This document shows positions 7,762 through 17,085 of a DNA stretch of 64,000 bases, in pieces; position 1 is the stretch's first letter; every line of letters begins with the position of its first letter. A model generated the notes under the pieces. That model was not told the origin of the DNA and ran no database searches. It saw nothing but the letters and a program-made list of their open reading frames with translations. The translations under genes and the position numbers were made by a program. The DNA is taken from NCBI RefSeq assembly GCF_020544465.1, contig NZ_CP066126.1, forward strand, positions 2,046,001 to 2,110,000. The letters run 5' to 3'. The DNA is from Chromobacterium rhizoryzae (GTDB taxonomy: Bacteria > Pseudomonadota > Gammaproteobacteria > Burkholderiales > Chromobacteriaceae).

Positions 7762-8973
7762 ATGAAATCCATTCCTGCAGGCCAGGACCCGCGCACGGTG
7801 GCGGGGACCAATCTGGAGCACGCCCGCGCGCACAACCGTCGCGCGGTGATAGAGACCATACGCCTGAACGGGCAGCTGACCCGCGCCGAAATCGCCCGCC
7901 TGACCGCCTTGACGCCGCAGACGGTGTCCAATATCGCGGCGGAATTGCTGGACGGCGGCATGCTGTTGGCCGGAGAGCCGATGCGTGAGGGCGCGCGCGG
8001 CCAGCCGGCGATACCCTTGAGCATCAACCCGGACGGGGCCTACTCGCTGGGCATTCAGCTGGACACCCAGTCGCTGATCGCGGTGGCGGTGGACTTGGCC
8101 GGTCAATGCCGCGCGCGAGTGGAGGCGCCGGTGAGGCGGCCGGATCCGCAACTGGCCTTGCCCTTGATCGAAGAGGTGGTGGGCCGGCTGCGCGCCGAGT
8201 CGGGCATAGACTGGGGGCGGGTGCTGGGCCTGGGTCTGGTGATGCCGGGCCCTTTCGGCGTCGAGGGCATGAGTTCGGTCGGCCCTACCACCTTGCCGGG
8301 CTGGGAGGAGGTGGACGCGGCGGCGCAGCTGGAGCGCAGGCTGGATCTGCCTGTCCTGCTGGAAAAAGACGCCACCGCGGCCGCCATCGGCGAGCGGCTG
8401 TACGGCCGCGCCGCCGCGCTGCGCAACTTCGTTTATCTGTTCATAGGTGCCGGGCTGGGAGCGGGCTTGTTCCTGGACGGGCGCTTGTACGCGGGCGTTC
8501 GCCACAACGCCGGCGAGATCGGCCACATGATCGTGATGCCGGACGGACGGCCCTGCGATTGCGGCAACCATGGCTGCCTGGAGCGCTATGTGTCGCTGCG
8601 CGCGCTGTACGAAACGCTGGGCCTGGCCGACGACGCGGAGCTGGCGGCCCGCAGTCTGCAGCGGCCGACGCCGGAGATCTGCTACGGCATCGAACGCTGG
8701 CTGGCCACCGCCGCGCCGCCGCTGCGCCAGGCGATCAATATCCTGGAAAGCCTGCTGGACATCGAGGCGGTGGTGATAGGCGGTTTTCTGCCGCCGGCCT
8801 TGCTGGAGCAGCTGGAGCAGCGGCTGCATCCGCTGCCGGTATCTATCCGGCAAAGCTGCGGCCCGCGGGTGCTGCTGGGCGGAGCCGGCCGCGACACGGT
8901 GGCGCTGGGCGCGGCGGCCCTGCCGATCTTCGACGAGTTCAATCCGCAGTACGAGGTTTTGCTCAAAGCCTGA
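7762..8973 (+). CDS. ROK-family transcriptional regulator (NagC/Mlc-like)
   Basis: 403 residues from the ATG at 7762. The N-terminal winged helix-turn-helix (RAEIARLTALTPQTVSNI, about 35-90) is followed by a ROK sugar-kinase fold with GLGLVMPGPFG, the EKDATAAAIGE loop, a GAGLGAGLF phosphate-binding region and the zinc site GEIGH-N9-CDCGNHGCLE. These are the NagC/Mlc features for sensing a sugar or sugar phosphate. It is divergent from the kinase-importer operon and upstream of the GH9 gene. It is expected to repress both until the aminosugar is present. Confidence 0.9.
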   Translation: MKSIPAGQDPRTVAGTNLEHARAHNRRAVIETIRLNGQLTRAEIARLTALTPQTVSNIAAELLDGGMLLAGEPMREGARGQPAIPLSINPDGAYSLGIQLDTQSLIAVAVDLAGQCRARVEAPVRRPDPQLALPLIEEVVGRLRAESGIDWGRVLGLGLVMPGPFGVEGMSSVGPTTLPGWEEVDAAAQLERRLDLPVLLEKDATAAAIGERLYGRAAALRNFVYLFIGAGLGAGLFLDGRLYAGVRHNAGEIGHMIVMPDGRPCDCGNHGCLERYVSLRALYETLGLADDAELAARSLQRPTPEICYGIERWLATAAPPLRQAINILESLLDIEAVVIGGFLPPALLEQLEQRLHPLPVSIRQSCGPRVLLGGAGRDTVALGAAALPIFDEFNPQYEVLLKA

Positions 8974-9023
8974 GAAGCGGTTGGCGAATCGGCGTCACGG
9001 CGAGATTTTTTTATGTCATTGGC

Positions 9024-9087
9024 TTGACCTGGCCATCGCGGCGCGTAAATATTGCCCATCATTAAAGCAAAACGCTTTATTTAATTG
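9024..9087 (+). promoter_or_regulatory. Sigma70-type promoter and downstream operator for the GH9 gene
   Basis: TTGACC at 9024-9029 is followed after 16-17 bases by TAAATA/AAATAT at 9046-9052. This predicts a start near 9059. Immediately downstream, 9068-9087 carries the 20-bp site sharing TTTATTTAATTG with 7660-7671, inside which AAAGC and GCTTT form an inverted repeat with the preceding bases. The location just after the start suits a roadblock-type repressor. Confidence 0.55.
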
Positions 9088-9101
9088 AACGGGGCCGCGC
9101 C

Positions 9102-10784
9102 ATGAAGATTCTGCTGAACCACATCGGTTTCGAACCGCAAGCGTCCAAGCTGGCCTTGTTGCAGGCGCCGGCTCAGGCCGCGCCGACGGCGCTGGTCTTG
9201 CTGGATGCCGAGGGGCGCGCCGCGACCGAAATTCCTTTGCAGCCGCAGGGCATGGCGGAGGGATGGCCGGAGTGGCATTACTGGCAGGCGGATTTCAGCG
9301 GCTGGACGCGGCCGGGCCGTTATCGGTTGTGGCTGCGGGACAGCGCGCCGCCGGTGATCAGCCATGAGTTCGAGGTGGGGCCGGGCTGCCTGGGCGGGCA
9401 GATGTTGTCCGACCTATTGCATTATTTCAAGTCGCAGCGCTGCAGCGGTCTTTACGACCAGGCGGATCGCGCGGCGCCGGAGTGGGGCGGCGAAGCGCGG
9501 CGGGACGTGCGCGGCGGCTGGTTCGACGCCTCCGGCGACTGTTCCAAATACCTGTCGCACCTGTCTTACGCCAACTTCATGAATCCGCAGCAGACGCCCT
9601 TGCTGGCTTGGGCGCTGATGGCCGGCCGCGAGGCGCTGCCGCCGCAGCCGCGCTGGTTCGACGAGCGCATGGTGGACGAGGCGCTGCACGGCGCGGACTT
9701 TCTGTTGCGGATGCAGCATTCGTCGGGGTTTTTCTATATGACGGTGTTCGACGGTTGGAGCAAGGCGCCGGAACAGCGCGAACTGTGCGCCTATTCCACT
9801 CAGCGCGGGCTCAAGTCGGGGCGTTTTCAAGCCGGCTTCCGCCAGGGCGGCGGCCTGGCGATCGCCGCGCTGGCGCGCGCGGCGGAGTTGCCGCGCGACG
9901 GCGAGTTCGGCCGAGGCGATTATCTGGCCGCGGCGCGGCGCGGCTTCGCCCATCTGCAGCAATACAATGCGCGCTATCTGGACGACGGCTGCGAAAACCT
10001 CATCGACGACTATTGCGCCCTGCTGGCCGCTTGCGAGCTGTACGCGGCCAGCGGCGAGCCGGTGTTCGCCGACGCCGCCGACCGCCGCGCGCGGCGGATG
10101 TTGGCGCGGCAGGACGAGGCGGGCCGCTTCTGGATGGACGCGGAGCGCCGGCGCAGTTTTTTCCACGGCGCCGACGCCGGCTTGCCCTATCTCGCCTTGT
10201 TGCGCTTCGCCGCGGTGTTGCCGGCTTCGCCGTTGGCGAGCGCCGCGCGGCAGGCGGTCTGGCGGGGGCTGGAGGCCGAAATGGCGCTGACGGCGGCGGC
10301 GGGCAATCCTTTCGCCTATCCGCGGCAATGGGTGGCCCGCGACGGCGAGGAGGGCGCGGCGCGCTTTTTCATGCCGCAAACCAATGAAAGCGCTTATTGG
10401 TGGCAGGGAGAGAACGCGCGGCTGGCGTCGCTGGCCGCCGCGAGCTGCGCCTTGGCTGAGAGGGAGGAGGGGGACGCTCGCGCGGCGATGCTGAAGTACG
10501 CGCAGGGCGCGCTGGACTGGATTCTGGGGCGCAATCCCTTCGACGTTTGCATGCTGCAGGGCTGGGGTCGTAATAATCCGCGCTATGAGCCGGGCTATTA
10601 CAACGCTTGCGGCGGGGTGTGCAATGGGATCACCGCCGCGCCGGGCGCGGACGAGGGCATCGCCTTCCTGAGCCCGGAACAGACCGATATCAGCCAGTCC
10701 TGGCGCTGGACCGAGCAATGGCTGCCGCACGGCGCCTGGCTGTTTCTGGCCCTGGCCTTGCGTGGGAGGGCGGACGGCGCTTGA
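9102..10784 (+). CDS. Glycoside hydrolase family 9, probable cytoplasmic exo-glucosaminidase
   Basis: 560 residues with no signal peptide. An N-terminal immunoglobulin-like cellulase domain (LNHIGFEPQASKLALL) covers about 1-95. The GH9 barrel follows with the aspartate motif GGWFDASGDCSKY near 140, the C-terminal glutamate region TNESAYWWQGENARLASLA near 430 and GRNPFDVCMLQGWG near 475. In Vibrio the GH9 enzyme of the chitobiose operon is an exo-beta-glucosaminidase acting on imported disaccharides. Cytoplasmic location and the adjacent aminosugar kinase and importer point to the same job here. A beta-glucanase role is the alternative. Confidence 0.8.
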   Translation: MKILLNHIGFEPQASKLALLQAPAQAAPTALVLLDAEGRAATEIPLQPQGMAEGWPEWHYWQADFSGWTRPGRYRLWLRDSAPPVISHEFEVGPGCLGGQMLSDLLHYFKSQRCSGLYDQADRAAPEWGGEARRDVRGGWFDASGDCSKYLSHLSYANFMNPQQTPLLAWALMAGREALPPQPRWFDERMVDEALHGADFLLRMQHSSGFFYMTVFDGWSKAPEQRELCAYSTQRGLKSGRFQAGFRQGGGLAIAALARAAELPRDGEFGRGDYLAAARRGFAHLQQYNARYLDDGCENLIDDYCALLAACELYAASGEPVFADAADRRARRMLARQDEAGRFWMDAERRRSFFHGADAGLPYLALLRFAAVLPASPLASAARQAVWRGLEAEMALTAAAGNPFAYPRQWVARDGEEGAARFFMPQTNESAYWWQGENARLASLAAASCALAEREEGDARAAMLKYAQGALDWILGRNPFDVCMLQGWGRNNPRYEPGYYNACGGVCNGITAAPGADEGIAFLSPEQTDISQSWRWTEQWLPHGAWLFLALALRGRADGA

Positions 10785-10791
10785 AATGCGA

Positions 10792-10824
10792 AACGCCATC
10801 GGCAAGCCGATGGCGTTCTGTTTC
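10792..10824. terminator. Terminator between convergent GH9 and rhlE genes
   Basis: An 11-bp perfect stem AACGCCATCGG / CCGATGGCGTT with loop CAAG lies at 10792-10817, flanked by GAAA and TTTC. The T-tract is weak on both strands. The position 7 bases after the GH9 stop and 38 before the helicase stop suits bidirectional termination. Confidence 0.7.
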
Positions 10825-10855
10825 AGCGGCCCCCGCTGCCGGGGGCGTCTGAGAT

Positions 10856-12175
<1,320 letters not shown>

Positions 12176-12643
12176 GATGTCCTTTCAAGCCGGAAACTGC
12201 CGGCGTCACTTGTAGCCAGGTTGGTGGCGGTCGGTTATACGGCGCCTTTAAGCCGTAAATCATCGGCACTAACCTGACAAGCGGCGAACAGCGGTCCAGT
12301 CTGATGCGACATTATAAGCGTGGACGAAGCCTGGAAATGGTCAGGGACGATGAAGCAATCTCACTCGGGCTGAGGCGTGGTTTGGAATGCCCGGTGGAAA
12401 CACAAGAGGCCGGACTATACGGTAAATCAGGCGGGTTTACAACTGTTTTTTCAAAACATGCCGGCTAAGTATTTGATTGTTTGCCGCTTGCCGCGGCGAT
12501 TTTGCAAAAAAACTGTTGGAATCCGCAAAGACGACCGACGGCCAGGCTTGGACCAAGTGGCGTCCGCTTATGGAGATTTGCTGGCTTCTAACTACACTTC
12601 AACGATGACGGGCCACGCGTGAAACCTTCGTTGAGGGCTGGCA
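12176..12643. promoter_or_regulatory. 468-bp gene-free region: long rhlE leader and EAL-gene promoter area
   Basis: On the minus strand a consensus TATAAT (12316-12311) predicts a start near 12304, giving rhlE a 5' leader of roughly 130 nt. This resembles the long leaders of cold-inducible helicase genes. The rest (12320-12640) is AT-richer than its neighbours and must hold the promoter of the EAL gene. I see no credible coding sequence; the 81-codon open frame at 12377-12622 has no supporting features. Confidence 0.45.
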
Positions 12644-14224
12644 ATGAGTGGAAAAAACAGATTCGCAAGCACGGACCGGGCTCACTCCTGGTTGATGTCC
12701 TGCTCCCCTGGCGCGGCCTATGCCGTTTGCGTCGCCTTGGCCCTGGCCTTGACTCTGGGCCTGGCGCTGGCGCTGACGGCGTGGCGCTTGCAGTCGCTGG
12801 CCGGGGAAAAGGCCGAACTGGTCGCCGGCCAGCTCACTTGGCAATTGTCACCGGCGTTCGCCGCCTTGACGCGATTGGACACGCTGCCGCCGCCGGAGCC
12901 GGATTGCCGCGCCCAGACCCAGGCCTTGGCGGAATTGGTCCAGCGCACTTCGCTGGTGCGCTTCGCCCAGGCGCGCGGCGCCGGGGGCCTGCTATGCGCA
13001 TCGCGGCGCGGTGCGGTTGTGGAGGCGGACGGCGTGGAAGGCGGGGCGAGCCTGTTGCCGGCCGGCAGCGGGCAGTTGTTGCCTGGTTTGCGGCTGGCGC
13101 ATACGGCCGGAGTGCTGGAGCTGGACGCCGGCCCGCTGGTCGCGCAATTGGCCCTGGCCGAGCGCGAAGGCGTGAAAGTGAGCCTGCTGGCCGGAGGGCG
13201 GGCCTTGGCCGCCAACGGCGAGGTCAGGGAGCAGGGCCCGGACGCGGGTGGCGAGGTGGCCTGGGTGCCGTCCGCGCCGGCGCGCATCGGCGTGTTGGCG
13301 GCGCCGCAATGGGGAGCGGCGCCCTTGCTGGTGCTGAAAACCCAGTGGCTGGCCTTGTTGCTGGCCGCGGCGCTGGGCTGCGGCATCGCCTGGGGCGCGC
13401 GCCGCGGTTCGGGCGGGCGCAAGGCGACGGGGTGGGAGATCTCCGAGGGCATTCGGCAAAAAGAGTTCTTCGCTCATTACCAGCCCATCGTCACCGCAGC
13501 CAGCGGCGAATGCGTCGGCGTGGAAGTGCTGGCGCGCTGGCGGCACCCGGTGCAGGGCAATGTGCGCTCCGAGCTATTCATCCAGACGGCGATCGAGGCC
13601 GGCTTGATCGTGTCGCTGACGCGCTACATGTTGCGGCGGGTGGCCGAGGAGTTGAAGCAGATCGTGCTGCCGCCCGGCTTTATGGTGGGGCTCAATATTT
13701 CCACCGAGCATCTGGCCTTGCCCGAATTGCTGGAGGATTGCCGGCCGCTGGTCAATCTATTGCGCGAGAAGCAGGCGCAACTGGTGCTGGAGGTGTCGGA
13801 GCGGGCGCCGCTGCAAGAGGCGTCCGGCGCGCAGAAGGTGATCAACGGTTTGCGGCAGATGGGGGTGAGGCTGGCGCTGGACGACTTTGGCGCCGGCTAC
13901 GCCGACAAGACATATTTGAGCCGCTGGGGCTTTGATTATCTAAAGGTTGAAAAAGGCTATGTGTCCGCCTTGGGGCAGGATAGCCTGAAGGGCAATATTC
14001 TGGACGGCCTGCTCTTGTCCTCCAATGAAATGGGGGTGCAGGTGATTGTGAAAGGGGTGGAGACCCAGGGGCAGCAAAGCTATTTGAATGTGAAGGGCTT
14101 CGAGTATTTGCAGGGTTTTTACTTCGGCAAGCCGATGACCTTGAATCATTTCCGGCAGTGGCTGTATTCCGGCATCGCCGAAAGCCGTACCCGCCCCTCC
14201 GGCAAAAGGGAGGGCGGCGGCTGA
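12644..14224 (+). CDS. CSS-motif sensor plus EAL c-di-GMP phosphodiesterase
   Basis: 526 residues. A membrane segment (about 25-47) is followed by a periplasmic domain of about 180 residues with two cysteines (PDCRAQ, GLLCAS) as in CSS-motif redox sensors. A second membrane segment lies near 228-248, then a cytoplasmic EAL domain from about 265. The EAL residues are mostly kept: E294 in EVLARW, NIS, LEVSE, LDDFGAGY, a lysine in YLKVEKGY and KGVET. The variants EVL for EAL, VE for ID and VKGVET for AEGVET are unusual but retain the metal-binding acids, so activity is likely. It probably hydrolyses c-di-GMP in response to periplasmic thiol state. Confidence 0.85.
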   Translation: MSGKNRFASTDRAHSWLMSCSPGAAYAVCVALALALTLGLALALTAWRLQSLAGEKAELVAGQLTWQLSPAFAALTRLDTLPPPEPDCRAQTQALAELVQRTSLVRFAQARGAGGLLCASRRGAVVEADGVEGGASLLPAGSGQLLPGLRLAHTAGVLELDAGPLVAQLALAEREGVKVSLLAGGRALAANGEVREQGPDAGGEVAWVPSAPARIGVLAAPQWGAAPLLVLKTQWLALLLAAALGCGIAWGARRGSGGRKATGWEISEGIRQKEFFAHYQPIVTAASGECVGVEVLARWRHPVQGNVRSELFIQTAIEAGLIVSLTRYMLRRVAEELKQIVLPPGFMVGLNISTEHLALPELLEDCRPLVNLLREKQAQLVLEVSERAPLQEASGAQKVINGLRQMGVRLALDDFGAGYADKTYLSRWGFDYLKVEKGYVSALGQDSLKGNILDGLLLSSNEMGVQVIVKGVETQGQQSYLNVKGFEYLQGFYFGKPMTLNHFRQWLYSGIAESRTRPSGKREGGG

Positions 14225-14300
14225 AACCGGATCGCGGCTTGGGGCGACGGGGGCGCTTTGTTACAATGCGCCCTTTTTTGTTTCAGGAAAGGGGTAGGGA

Positions 14301-15128
14301 ATGATGTATGCCGTGCAGCGTTATGCGGCCTCCCGTCCTTGGGCCAAGCGCGTCAGCCAGCTGTATGTTCAGGCTTTGCAGCCGTCTGCGGCGCGCAAGG
14401 ACATGAAGGAAGTGATCAAGCGCGAACTGGAGCGCGCCGCCCAGGTCTTCGAAGTGGGGCAGCAGACCATTGTCGCCGAACTGGCTTTGGCGGAGTCCTG
14501 GGGCTGCTTCGCCCGCCATGGCCGCGTGATTTCCCATCTGGACGACGGCTTGGTGCAAGCCTTGGCCCACACCCGGCTGCCCTCGCAATTGCCGGATACG
14601 CTGAGCTTGCCGGCCGACGCCTTCTTTTTACATGTGCCGGGCGGCGGCGGGGCTTTCGTCTCGCATCAAGCGGAGCGCAAGGCCTTGCTGCTGACGTTGG
14701 TGGGCGAGGGCTTTTCTCGCGACGCCGCGCAATGGCTGCACGAGTCCGACGGGGTGGAGGCCCTGTTGGTCAGCTATCCGGGCGAACTGGCGCCGCAGAT
14801 CGCGGCGGTGGCTGAGCGTTGGCAGGCCTTGTTGGCCGCGGTGCTCAACGGCCTGGCGATGATGACCCAGCCCAAACTGGAACGGGAGCAGGCCTGGCAG
14901 CCGGGCGCGCCGCAGCCATGGGTGGAGCAGGCCGGCGCGCCGGCTTGCGTCAAGACCCGGCAGCGCGGCCGCAGCCAATTGCTGAAAGCGGGTTTCAGCG
15001 AGGTGAGTTTCTGCCGTATTCCCGAGCTGGACGCCGCGCAGGCTTACGCGACCCAGGGTTACTGGCGGCGGCAGGCGTTTGGCGAAGCCAAGGCGAATTC
15101 GCGCCTGGTGTGGGTGGCGCCGAAATAA
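14301..15128 (+). CDS. Conserved hypothetical protein
   Basis: 275 residues, function not recognised. The N-terminal part is helical and rich in Glu/Arg/Lys (MKEVIKRELERAAQVFE). The middle has short hydrophobic strands (ALLLTLVGEGF, ALLVSYPGELAPQIAAV). The C-terminal WRRQAFGEAKANSRLVWVAP resembles a short motif ending several phage and plasmid proteins of unknown role. There is no signal peptide or membrane helix. Two tandem ATG codons (14301, 14304) follow AAAGGGGTAGGG. It sits alone between the EAL gene and the convergent double-receiver gene. Confidence 0.7.
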   Translation: MMYAVQRYAASRPWAKRVSQLYVQALQPSAARKDMKEVIKRELERAAQVFEVGQQTIVAELALAESWGCFARHGRVISHLDDGLVQALAHTRLPSQLPDTLSLPADAFFLHVPGGGGAFVSHQAERKALLLTLVGEGFSRDAAQWLHESDGVEALLVSYPGELAPQIAAVAERWQALLAAVLNGLAMMTQPKLEREQAWQPGAPQPWVEQAGAPACVKTRQRGRSQLLKAGFSEVSFCRIPELDAAQAYATQGYWRRQAFGEAKANSRLVWVAPK

Positions 15129-15151
15129 GAGCGGCGGCTCGGAGCCGGCTC

Positions 15152-15949
15152 TCAGTATTCCTGCAGCAGTTCGCGTATGGTGTCTCTGAGCTTGTTGGTG
15201 GAGAAGGGCTTGTCGCAGCAGGCCGAGACGCCGGCCGCCTCCACCTCGGCCAGCCGGTCGTGGTCGGTCTCGCTGGTGATCATCAGGATGGGCGTTCGCC
15301 CCTGAGCGCTGTTCTGACGGATGTGGCGCGCCAGCTCGCAGCCGTCCATGCCGGGCATGTGGTAGTCGACGATGATCAGCTGGAAGCTTTCGTTTTCCAG
15401 CAAGGGCAGCGCGTCGGCGCCGCTGGCGGCTTCGGTGAAGTGTTCGAAGCCCAGGCGCTCCAGCACGGCGCGCACATGGCGGCGCGAGGTCTGGCTGTCG
15501 TCGACGATCAACACCTGGACGTTGGCCAGATCCGTGTCCACCTCCATGGCCAGGCTCTCGGTATTGATGAAGTCCAGCGCGTTGGCCAGCACCTCGTCCA
15601 GTTGGCCGCTGGTGAAGGGCTTGGGCAGAATGCCCAGGCTGCCGGCCTGGCGGATGGGCTCCAGCCGTTCCGGATTGGTTTCGCTTGAGACCAGAATGAA
15701 GGGCATGCCGCTGAGATCGGCGCTTTCGCGCATCTGCTGCAGCAACTGCTGGCCGGTCATGTCGGGCAGATAGTAGGCGCTGATCACCAAGTCGGGGCGC
15801 GACTCGCGCGCGCGGTTGAGCAGCGCTTCGCCGTTGGGATGGATCTCCACTTTGGAGATGCCCATCTCGCCCAGCGCCTTGCTGATGATCTGCGCTTGCA
15901 CATGCGATGGTTCCGCCAGCGAGATGATTAAATGTTGTACTTCCAGCAT
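15152..15949 (-). CDS. Double-receiver response regulator (first receiver lacks phospho-Asp)
   Basis: 265 residues from the ATG at 15949, preceded by GGAAGAGG; a longer frame reaching 16042 lacks such a site. Two CheY-like domains are joined in tandem with no output domain. In the first (about 5-125) the phosphoacceptor position reads LVISAYYLP, with Ala58 where CheY has Asp57; its KPF lysine is kept. In the second (about 143-262) the acidic pair VDD, Asp195 in LIIVDYHMP and the KPF lysine are intact. Directly divergent from the flagellar operon, it may act in chemotaxis or flagellar control, but no partner is visible. Confidence 0.87.
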   Translation of the reverse strand: MLEVQHLIISLAEPSHVQAQIISKALGEMGISKVEIHPNGEALLNRARESRPDLVISAYYLPDMTGQQLLQQMRESADLSGMPFILVSSETNPERLEPIRQAGSLGILPKPFTSGQLDEVLANALDFINTESLAMEVDTDLANVQVLIVDDSQTSRRHVRAVLERLGFEHFTEAASGADALPLLENESFQLIIVDYHMPGMDGCELARHIRQNSAQGRTPILMITSETDHDRLAEVEAAGVSACCDKPFSTNKLRDTIRELLQEY

Positions 15950-16208
15950 GCCTCTTCCCCCGCCTGTCTTCTCTATTTTCTCAAAGCCGCCCGCCATCGC
16001 CGGCCAATGTCTGAGTGTCGGCGATTCCGGACGCGTCTTCAATGGTTCTTATGTTGGTTTGGCACGAATTGCGCGGTGCGGCAAGCAAAATCTGTCGCTT
16101 GGGCCGGAGGCGGCAAATCTTGCCGCTCATTGTTGCCGTTTGGGCAGTTGCGGCCGAGGGTTTGACGGATTGCCTAGAAAAATCAATGCGCTGGCGTGTC
16201 TGTATGGC

Positions 16209-16227
16209 TTGGCACGCTTCCTGCTTT
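16209..16227 (+). promoter_or_regulatory. Sigma54 promoter of the flgB operon
   Basis: TTGGCACG followed by TGCTT gives GG-N10-GC spacing (GG 16211-16212, GC 16223-16224), close to the TGGCAC-N5-TTGC consensus with one mismatch. The predicted start is about 16236, only 15 bases before the flgB ATG. RpoN control of rod and hook operons is established in polar-flagellated bacteria. Confidence 0.75.
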
Positions 16228-16250
16228 AAGGTCGCCTCAAGGAGGCTGAC

Positions 16251-16664
16251 ATGCTAGACAAAATCGCCAAACATTTCGACTTTCAGCAGCGAGCGCTGAA
16301 TTTGCGGGCCTATCGCACCGAGGTGCTGGCCAGCAATATCGCCAACGACGAAACCCCCAACTACAAAGCGGTGGATTTCGACTTCGGCAAGGCCTTGCAG
16401 GCGCAGACCGATGCGCAGGGTCGTTTGGCGATGAATCTGACCGATGCCCGCCACCTAGCCGGGGCCGGCGGCGCGGGCAACGGCGCCGCGCTGCAATACC
16501 GCGCGGCGGTGCAGCCCAGCGTGGACGGCAACACCGTGGACATGGATGTGGAGCGGGCGGCTTTCGCCGACAACGCGGTCCGCTTCCAGTCGACGCTGAC
16601 TTTTCTGAACAAGCGGATCAGCGGCCTGAGTTCGGCGATCCAGGGCCAGGGAGGCAATAGCTGA
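16251..16664 (+). CDS. flgB: Flagellar proximal rod protein FlgB
   Basis: 137 residues, family-typical. The rod signature SNIANDETPNYKA lies near residue 26 and the C-terminal helix (FQSTLTFLNKRISGL) packs in the rod. The protein is exported through the flagellar type III apparatus to form the proximal rod above the MS ring. A GGAGG site precedes the ATG and the stop overlaps the flgC start by one base. First gene of the flgB-flgI run. Confidence 0.97.
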   Translation: MLDKIAKHFDFQQRALNLRAYRTEVLASNIANDETPNYKAVDFDFGKALQAQTDAQGRLAMNLTDARHLAGAGGAGNGAALQYRAAVQPSVDGNTVDMDVERAAFADNAVRFQSTLTFLNKRISGLSSAIQGQGGNS

Positions 16665-17074
16665 TGTCTTTGTCCAATGTGTTTTCCATTTCCGGTTCGG
16701 CGATGTCGGCGCAATCGATGCGCCTCAGCCTGGTGGCCAGCAATATCGCCAACGCGGAAAGCTCGACCAGCTCCACCGGCGAGCCCTACAAAGGGCGTCA
16801 CGCGGTGTTCACCGCGATTCCGGTGACGGCGGCGCAGCCGCAGGTGGCCGGCGTGCGCGTGACCGCGGTGGTCGAAGACCAGACTCCGCCGCGGCTCAAG
16901 TACGATCCGGGCAATCCGCTGGCCGACCAGCGCGGCTATGTGACGATGCCGAACGTGAATCCGGTGGAGGAGATGGCCGACATGATCGCCGCCTCCCGCG
17001 CCTATCAGAACAATGTCGAAATCATGAATACCGCCAAGACGCTGCAGCAAAAAGTGCTGCAGCTTGGCCAGTGA
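16664..17074 (+). CDS. flgC: Flagellar proximal rod protein FlgC
   Basis: 136 residues. The rod-family motif SNIANAESS lies near 26, the FlgC-typical PNVNPVEEMADMI near 90 and the ASRAYQNNVEIMNTAK helix at the C-terminus. It builds the proximal rod with FlgB, FlgF and FliE. Translationally coupled to flgB through a TGATG overlap, with flgD 11 bases downstream. Confidence 0.97.
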   Translation: MSLSNVFSISGSAMSAQSMRLSLVASNIANAESSTSSTGEPYKGRHAVFTAIPVTAAQPQVAGVRVTAVVEDQTPPRLKYDPGNPLADQRGYVTMPNVNPVEEMADMIAASRAYQNNVEIMNTAKTLQQKVLQLGQ

Positions 17075-17085
17075 GGAGTTAGGCG

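Noticed and set aside
12377..12622. 81-codon frame upstream of the EAL gene
   Set aside because: No ribosome-binding site, no recognisable features and odd composition.
16059..16073. TTTGGCACGAATTGC as a second sigma54 promoter before flgB
   Set aside because: GG to GC spacing is 8, not 10; sigma54 promoters do not tolerate this.
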